The notes beneath the pieces were generated by a model. It did not search any database. It was given only the letters and a program-made list of their open reading frames with translations, and was not told where the DNA came from. DNA of 64,000 bases, taken from Arthrobotrys musiformis. Lineage: Eukaryota > Ascomycota > Orbiliomycetes > Orbiliales > Orbiliaceae. How positions within the stretch are numbered: the stretch's first letter is position 1; each line of letters starts with the position of its first letter. Location: the NCBI GenBank assembly GCA_036971715.1, contig JAVHJL010000002.1:4062501-4126500 (forward strand), read 5' to 3'. Shown in pieces: positions 56,001-64,000 of the stretch. Position numbers and translations under genes: made by a program.

Positions 56001-59000
56001 TAAGGATCCCCGTTCGGTCTACGGCGAAGGACAAGAATGGAGGAGAAGGCAGCAGCAGGTGTGGACTGCCTTTGGCTTGATAATCGATTGAATTCGGATA
56101 TGGGGATCCTACAAAGGTTCGATAATACCCTCTTCTGCTTGCCGTTTTCCCTTGAAATTGGGCAAATTTATGCGAGATGTGATGGGGGTGGAGAACTAGA
56201 AGGTGGTCTCTTTTTTTTTTTCTCTGCTTGATTTTTTTTTTTTTTTACCCCAGATATCGGGAGCAGCCGTCATGGGCCAAGGGTTTGTATTGTTTCCCCT
56301 TCTCCCCCTTCCTATGTGGACATATTTCATATACTCTGGACATAAAGGGCAATTGGACAAGTGATGAGTGAGACCTGGGATTTGTTGGCACCCGTTCGCT
56401 GGGGGAAAGGATTTTTTTCTTGCTGTTCCCCTTAGACTTGCACTATTCCGTCAGACCTTGAGGGTTTTCGAAACGGGTGGTATTATGTGGGTATTCTAAC
56501 CCCCCTTCCTCCTTCTTCTGAGGTTCGTGATATGCAATAGCCAGTTTGCCTGTCTCAATTTACTCAAAATTTTTTGTTCCAAATCAAAATGTCTTGAAAT
56601 GTGAAGGAGGAAAACAATCACCCCTTATTTGTGATTCATAAATGGAGTGTCCGATATTGGGTACCGAGAGAGGTTTCTTACACCTCCGTTACATCCCGTC
56701 CCGCCTGCTACCGGGCCTTCGATGCTTAATTGGCGAAACAGCCTTGGTGATAGTATTACTTTTTGAAGGATATGATTGGGGGGTATGGTGCTATACCTTG
56801 TAGTTTTCCTTCTCCAATGCCCTGCTTTGCCTTTTGAAAATGTTATGCATGAAATTTATTCATTTTGGCACGCAGCCTTTGCTGCAGAATAGTCGACGAA
56901 TAAGACGTTTTGGGAACTCAGCCGTTTTTTTACCCAAGAAGGATCAATTTTTTTTGTTCAGATGGAAGGGCAAATGAAAAATGGCGAAGCCGAGCTGGTT
57001 GCGAATGCGATGCAGATAAAATTTTTTTATTTGTTTAAGGCTCTCACTTAAGGGCGTAACGCCTCGCAGCCTCATTTGTTGAGGGATGCTGTACCACACA
57101 TATGCTGCAGTAATTGTACGGATGTATATGCAGTCGGATATGTTGGCTGAGGTGGTTAATAGGTAACGGCTTTTTTGAGTGGTTTTTTCTTCAGTGGACC
57201 AGAACGGTCCTTTGGGTGGTTAATTTCATACAGCCCGTTCGGAATATTGTTAAGAATAGAAAAAGAAGGCGAGGGTTATTTTGACTTTTTGGGTGAAGGT
57301 TCGTGCCTTTTGGATTTGTGGGAGCAAATCGGATTCGAGGCCAGTGTTCGCGGGGTCCATGGATTGATGCTGGGATGCAATGGAGCCGGCATCAAGGTTG
57401 GACTCCGGAGCAAGGCATCGAGCAAGCAAGCTGGCTGGCCGGGTTAAACCAGAGGTATTCGACCCGGCTGCCGCGTGCTATCGAACGCAGCTATGCGTTG
57501 TTTTTTTTTTTTTGGGTGTTCTTTGCCTGCAATTGACGGTTTATAATTTCTTGACGTTTGAAGTTAAGATGGCCGTTATAGTAAGTACCTTGGTGCATGG
57601 TGGTTATGCTATTGCGGTTTGTAGATGGGATCCTGGAAGGCTGGGTTATTTCACGCACGCAATTGTCAAGTGATACTGTAATACAATCGATCTTCTGGTT
57701 TCATGTCTTTAATTGTATATAGCGTTGGTAGTATAGTGTAGTATGGTATATAGCGCTGCTTCGTATATGTGCCGTGTATATACGTATAGCTAGGCCTTGC
57801 AGACCCCAGCTATCGAAGGTATCCTTGGTTGTATAGCTTACGCATGAACGAAGCTTGATAGTTACATACATACAAGTTTTTTCCCCAACGAGGACGAATT
57901 CGATCATCGATCTTCCCGTCCGCCGGATCTTGCTTTTTTGACAGACGAAGCCGGGAGGAATTCGTTCGGTTTTTTTTGGTCTGCTGGTTGAACGGAAGTG
58001 GCGTAATTGAGCATAAGCATTAACCTGCTCATCATCATCATCATCACCTGTTTCTCTCTTCCCTAGCTCAGGGCTAGGTTGAGCTAGGGGGTTTCCAGTT
58101 CTCGAATTGAAAAGCATTCGGAGTTTTTTTTCTCCTCGGATTAAGGTTTCCTACATGAAGCAAGCAATGGCGAGGTTGGAATTATGTCATTTGCCCAGCT
58201 TTAAGCTTCCGTAGAGCTCTGTTTCAACATCTTGCGTTTATACGTTAAAGGGAGCTAAAGTGCAAATATCAACTGTGTATCGTATCATTCTCGAGCTTCA
58301 AGCTTTAAATTTGACTTCCGTTCCTGCCACTGTTTTACTGTGTTTTTTCTACACCCCCACATAATCCTTGTTGAGAATATTCCCTCCGGTCCGAATTACT
58401 CGGAAGGATTTTTTGTGAATCGGGATTTGGAGGTACCCAGCTCGGGATAGGAATATTACTTCCAAGTACTACAATCCGTAGCCTTCGCCCGGCCCTTCAA
58501 TATCACCAATTGAATGATGCTCTTTTTGTTTTTTTTGGATGGTATGTGCATTACATATTCGACTAACGGTACTTTACCGTACAGGGAATAATAGGCGTGT
58601 ATGTATGTGGGTATGTACAGATATGTATATGTACGGACGGTATCTTGCTTTTGTCTTTGCAACGTGGTACTAAGGCTATGATGCCAACATTCCAGACAAT
58701 TTACCCTGAGCTGGGTTTGATATCAGGGGATTACGAGTTTTTTGCAGATGTTTTGTCGGGATTGGGGTTTTTTTCGTGAGGGTTATTGTCGGCTACGGGG
58801 TGATAGGTTGATATGTTACGGAGTACGGAACGGATGTTAGACAATTCGGTGTAGGGAAGTTACGGGAATAGGAAAGATGATTAAATTGCCAACGCATACG
58901 AAAAAAAATTTGTGGTATGAGGAAGGAGAAGGAGGGCTATGACTGGATTGTACTAGTATATTTTGCTATTTGATACTCCCGTCGGGAAAATAGCTTGGGG

Positions 59001-62000
59001 AGGATTTTGGAGGATGGTGGTGAAATGTCCGACTTGATCGGTTATTGGTCGGATATAATCGCGAAAGAGGTTTTACATCGAATTTTGATGACGGGTTCGG
59101 AAAATTCTGATACAACGGCTGGCTGGGTTCACGTCTACTTGTTTTAGAGTTTAAACCAATTGTAAGTCCCGTACGAAAGAAAAAAAGACCGCGGCGGACC
59201 CGTGCCGAAGCCGAAGCAAGGAACAAAAGCGACGGAGGCAAATCGATATGGCAGTTACTATTGGAATATGTGATACATGCATCCCATCCAACCATTGACG
59301 GATAGACATGACATGACAGTAATATTTACAGGAAGGAGGCGCCGAGGATCGGCTTTGGATTTTACTTGTTGGAAAGGTATTTTCTGATGAGTCGGATTTG
59401 TCAAGGTCGAGAGGGTGTGCATATTCCGGTTCGCGGAAGGATGGTGAGGCATGAAGGACGGGACCCTGCTCTCACTTTTGGTTGGATCGACGGTTGTGAT
59501 GAGGGTTGATATACCTTTCTTTGGATCCTTATTCCTTTTCTATTTTGGAAATTGCCTCAGATATCCATCTAGATACACCTGGTATGGAGCATCGTGAGTA
59601 AATGAGTGGATATGCAAGAATCTTCATTTTTACAAAAAATTTTCTCTCAATTGATGTTCATTTGAAAACTTGGTGGTCAATCATGATATAGAGATTCTGT
59701 ACGGAGTTGGACTCCGGTCATCGTCAACGTCATAGAACAGGGTTTATACATAACAGAGGGGGTTTTCGGTTCCTTGGTTGGTCCAAACGGCGGTTCCTGC
59801 TTGGCCTTGGTTCCTTGAAAATGAAGCTAAACCACATAAGCTAGCTAACTCAATCGAAAAATTTTCTTGATGATGAAGTTAACACATTCTCCGGATTTTA
59901 TTCCCGGGAGGAATTGGAAATCCTCCAAAGGTTCCTCGGACTAGACTACTCTATAGCTAACTAAGCAACTGCCTTCCAGCAACTGCCGATTCATGACTCG
60001 AAGGAAGTCCAACAAAAACGGGATTTTTAAGCAACTGAATCGGTTTCGGATTTCGCGAAGTGGGTGTGAGAGACTAGTATCAAGACGGCCATTGCTTTGG
60101 CGTCGGCCATCGGCTCGAGCTCGCTAGCTTAGCAAGCGCAAAAAAGGCGATGGTTACTTCCGTACCAGAGGTCTGGACAAAAGTATAAGCTACGGATGTG
60201 ACATTGATCACCTGGGGAGATAAGGGGCGGGTTGAGAGGTATTGTTCCCATTTGTGCTTTGATGTCAATCGGTCTACGGGTCGATGTCTGATGGATCCCA
60301 TGCGGCATTCTCCATGAGAGGCGAACCGTGAACCGTGGTCGAGATCGAGTTCGACTTCAGCTCATATTTACTTTAAAGTTCTGCGGCACGAAGTTTAGTC
60401 TTCAGCTAGTTAACCTACACGTTACCAGTTGATGGGGCGAGGGCTTGAGCTAGCTTCTCGTCTAAGCTGCAGAGCCGTGATTTAATTAATTGATCTAATT
60501 AACGAAGCGGGGCCTGCAAGATATCGACAGATCGGATCCAAACATCGATTGGATCGGTTTTAGTGCTTTTTCTTCTCTCACCCTCTTCCCTTCCTTATTT
60601 TTCACTCAAGAAGAGAGTTTTTTTTTTGTGGTTGTGAAAAGGAGAATTGATTGCATGCATGCATACATGCAGTCGGGTCGTCTGCGCCTTCCTCGTGAGT
60701 GCCTGGAGCCTACCGTTTCCATCATCGAGGTATTTTTTTTCTGGCTCAGAAGATGATGCAAATTAATTTCAGCTTCTGCTCGTCGTCGCAGTCGGGGCCA
60801 GAACCGAGGGAAAGAAACGAGAAAAGAAAAGAGAATGTAGAAATAGATCCGAGCAAACGGACATCCCGAATGAATTAAGCATTCGAAATGCTATAAAACT
60901 TACATAAGTTCTAATTCATGGTTTAGTTTTTTGCTGCGGCTCAGGATGCATGGCCAATTGGGATATACGGCTCCGAGGCATCTGGTTGGCTACCAAACGC
61001 CGTGGCTCCCACGATAGCTGCAAGCATGGCATGACATTTACAAGTTCTCCATTAGAATATCCCTTTTCCAACGCCCCCTCCAACGCCTTTTTTCTCTTTC
61101 TCTTCGGTGCTATCGCCGAAAAGAGGACCACGAGGGTGAGGATGGAGGGAAAAAAGAAGAATAAATTCCCGACGGTTGGTAAACTAAGCCAATATAACAG
61201 TGTGATCAGATCAGATCAGATCAGATCGATGCGGGACGGGCTGAAATCTCAGACATTTCTGATCAAAGCGCAGAGACAAAAAAACCCACCGAAATTTTCT
61301 AATTGATTCATTCAATCGATTAATTGTTCGAATCCCGAAATGGGTCGAGAAGGAAAAAAGATCAGGCCATTCGTGCTTTTTTTTCTCGCTTGCTTCCTCG
61401 ACATCCCGTCTGCGATTGCATTAATTGGGTCATTCGAACGCGTCGAAGGGGGAAAATCCCGACTTTTTCGAATCTTTAACTCCATCTCGAACGGGCCCAT
61501 AGGCCGTATCGGGGATAGTCGCCCAAGCCATCGTCCTCAGATCTCATTCTCTCGTCTTTTGCTACCTTCTTTACTGCCCTTGTTCCTTGTTCCACGCACG
61601 TAACATACTACATACATTACATAGCCGCTAATATCGAACAGGGGAGAGGACGGCGGCGTGGGTGGCATTGTTGAATCTCTTCTTATCACCAGATCATCCT
61701 AACTAAACTCGGGCGTCAAAATTGGGAATAGAAGAAGGTTTCTATTCCGAGTCGTGATAGCGCCGGGTTGTTCGTGGTGGTACGAATGGACCCCCTCTCG
61801 ATCGTTCCATACCATACTAATCACATTTCAATGGCGGTTCGAGCTAATTGAACCCGTCCTAGCGCAGTTGCAGGTCGTAGTTAACCCCCACTCTTTCTCT
61901 CCTGCCTGTGTGCGAAACCCGTCGACCGACAGGATCTATCTATCACAAGCGTGCGGTAACACCCCCCCAAATTGCAATTTAGCAGTTGCAGTTGCAGTGG

Positions 62001-62396
62001 TGCTGGGTGCTGTGCGGTGCCCCAAAAAAGATATCATTCACACCCTAGTATGTGCATCTTCCGTTCATGCATGAGAACTTCTTCAAGGACCGAAGATTAC
62101 CCCAATCATCTTTGGATTTTTCGAAGGCCTTCAATTGCAATAGACAGACCCTGGCCCAGAACCTGTCCATTAATCGGCTAATCAATAATTCCCTCAAACC
62201 AGCCAGAACACCCAAAGGGCCTAGCTGGAGGGCTTTTTTTTTTTATGCCACCACGTCCCGAAGAAGTGGCTCCTGACGTTCGTCACTGCACTGGAAATCA
62301 TTCCGAGAAAAGTGCTATGAAAAGAACTTCCAAAAAGCAAACCACGCAATACATTGCAGCGTTCCCATCATCCATCATCGAAAAATAGTGAATGTG
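53094..62396. other. 9.3-kb gene-poor region downstream of ECL1
   Basis: The first few hundred bases are pyrimidine-rich and probably ECL1 3' UTR. Further on, T- and A-runs of 8-13 bases are frequent, with a GATCA pentamer repeat at about 61204-61226 and GCAT repeats near 60653-60670. Frames up to 160 codons are T-rich or otherwise unconvincing. No RNA gene was recognised. Confidence 0.55.
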
Positions 62397-63060
62397 ATGG
62401 AAGAAACCGCTGCTAGCAGTGTGGGGATTCAGCCGACCAGGCCGACATCAGGCTCATTGCCAATTACGAGGCGACCCCATTCCATGCTTCGCTGCCTACT
62501 ACCCCCACCTGCTTGCGACTGTATCCGTAGCTTTGGTTTCGACTGGGTTGCTATATTCTGCATTGGTATGATAGCCTTTATCATCGACAGGTGGGTGCCG
62601 GACGTAGGTGGGAAGCAGAGGTACTTTCGGATACCTTTTGCTAGTGTCGACAATTATACGGGTCCCACATTCGATACCACCACCACCACCTCTTCGACTT
62701 TCCTCTATTCTGGCGTCGGCGGCGGCGTAAGTGAGCTAGATCACCCTGCCCGCACACAGATTATTTCATTTTGGCTGAGCGCCGGCTTGGACGTCGGAAT
62801 TCCCGCCGCTGTGGTCGGGTTGTTAAACTTGATATGCAAGAACGGCAGTGTGAAGGAATGCGCACGGGCCATGTTGGGGGTCATCAATAGTATCTTGATA
62901 TGGTACGTCTACGAGAGTAACAAAGTTATTTTATCCTTAATGAGTGAGGGGATTAGCTGGGATCTAGGGTTGTTGTTTTTACGTTTGTTGAAACTTATTC
63001 CTAGATATTCCAAGACTGGAATTCGAGGGATAAATCGACATGTGCATTGAATATAACTTT

Positions 63061-63093
<33 letters not shown>

Positions 63094-64000
63094 TATGGTT
63101 GAGGCTGTTTAGCTGACGTTTTTTTTTTTTTTTCACTACCAAGCTGTTTTGTCCAGGTTATCCTGAAAAGCTTCATAGGAGGGTTCCGTCCGGGATTCAT
63201 GGAGCTATGCCGTCCTCAACCTGGGGTACATCAGTATCACGGAGCGGGATACGATGGGACATATTTCAAGTCAGACATATGCACTGGCGATCATAATATG
63301 ATTGCCTGGGGGTAATAACAGGAATTCCTCCGAGACGAGAACCCTTTTTCTCCCACTGCATGGGGGGAAAATTTTTTTTTTTTTCTTTAATTGGAATTTC
63401 GAAAAGTGACTGACTCGCAAAAAACCTTTTCTCTTGGTGTTTCTTAGGATGGAAAGCTTCCCGAGCGGCCATGTCGCGACCTCGTTTGGAGCTGCAGTTT
63501 TCCTGTCGCTGTATCTTAATGCCAGGCTTAAGATATTTGCCGACTACAGGGCCAACCCGCTGTTGATGGTGCTATGCCTGTCGCCGGTGGTGTTAGCGAT
63601 GCTTATGGCTGGGGCGATATCTATTGATATGGTAAGTTACCTCCCCCCATGTCCGTCAAAAAAACACATGTGTGTTTCAAGAGCCGAAATGGGCTTTTTT
63701 CCCTTTCGTATATATTTCGAAAAGGGTGTCTAGAACTTGGGGAACTGGGAGAAGGGAAATGTATGGAATAGGAAAAAAGAGACGAGAGTCTGGGGTAATT
63801 CGGAGGGAAAAGAATGACTAATGTGCCTCACCCTACTTTTTTGATGTTCTGGGGTATTAACCGTGTGGGTTTTTTTAGTCACATCATTGGTATGATATCT
63901 TGGCTGGTGCGGTTCTGGGGATTTTGGTGGCGATATTGTGTTATAGAAATGCGTATGCGGCGGTGGTTGATTATAGATGGAATCATGTTCCGTTGGAGGC
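62397..64000 (+). CDS. PAP2-family membrane phosphatase-like protein (3' end outside window)
   Basis: Visible exons: 62397-62902, 63144-63311, 63448-63631, 63879-64000 (runs off the end). Several membrane helices alternate with loops. Motif 1 is K177-S-F-I-G-G-F-R184-P185, motif 2 is P230-S-G-H233, and the end of motif 3 is H288-H-W-Y-D292, so the PAP2 fold of lipid phosphate phosphatases (Dpp1/Lpp1) is clear. The Ser-Arg that normally opens motif 3 appears as Ala281-Ile282. Intron 1 is 241 bp with adjoining T23 and A13 runs; I end it at AAG (63143) because that restores the helix leading into motif 1, whereas the nearby CAG at 63156 breaks the frame. Exon 1 starts at the ATG at 62397, not the GTG at 62388. 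The substrate is probably a lipid phosphate, by family only. Confidence 0.8.
63058..63093. repeat. T23-A13 homopolymer junction inside PAP2 intron 1
   Basis: Twenty-three T's run directly into thirteen A's, forming a potential A/T snap-back hairpin in the intron, 50-86 bases before the chosen 3' splice site. Such tracts are prone to length error in assembly. Confidence 0.85.

Noticed and set aside
61312..61345. B-box-like TTCGAATCCC suggesting a tRNA gene
   Set aside because: No A-box or acceptor-stem pairing at the right distance on either strand.
1..64000. CRISPR arrays, bacterial operons or phage genes
   Set aside because: Introns throughout and exclusively fungal protein families; no regularly spaced direct repeats.

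Overview
The window is nuclear DNA from a filamentous ascomycete (Pezizomycotina). All but two of the genes complete within the window carry short GT-AG introns, mostly 47-60 bp, with CTAAT/CTAAC-type branch points. The encoded proteins are recognisably fungal: Bud6, Cex1/Scy1-like, CnxH, an Ahc1-like ADA subunit, Yck-type casein kinase, Nup133, Dre2, Stf2, Vtc1, Ccz1 and Ecl1. The intron-rich small genes and large intergenic spaces would suit an early-diverging class such as Pezizomycetes or Orbiliomycetes, but this is inference. Every spliced model below was joined by hand at GT/AG sites; the exon totals of the complete genes are divisible by three and the junctions restore conserved family sequence.

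Layout. Bases 1-41,127 are compact and hold 16 genes on both strands. In order: BUD6 3' end (+); a divergent pair, the SCY1-like pseudokinase (-) and molybdopterin synthase large subunit cnxH (+); an AHC1-like zinc-finger protein (-); a membrane-type casein kinase I (-); NUP133 (-); DRE2 (-); STF2 (+); VTC1 (-); a Tctex-1 dynein light chain (+); an Alba-domain protein (-); a short-chain dehydrogenase (+); a p24 cargo receptor (-); a large disordered protein with ten KKPS-type repeats (-); a gene of unknown function with a PD-(D/E)XK-like motif (+); and CCZ1 (+).

Bases 41,128-62,396 are nearly empty. About 21 kb hold one recognisable gene, the 155-aa ECL1-family regulator at 52.6 kb, among long homopolymer runs and low-complexity DNA. 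The window ends inside a PAP2-family membrane protein (+) whose third catalytic motif looks altered.

The genes form no cluster or pathway. They are housekeeping genes for polarity, trafficking (Scy1-like, p24, Ccz1, Yck, Vtc1), nuclear pore, Fe-S assembly, molybdenum cofactor, chromatin and stress. I found no tRNA or rRNA gene, CRISPR array or intact mobile element. The items most worth a second look are the PD-(D/E)XK-like gene, the KKPS-repeat protein, the ECL1 gene desert and the PAP2 motif change.
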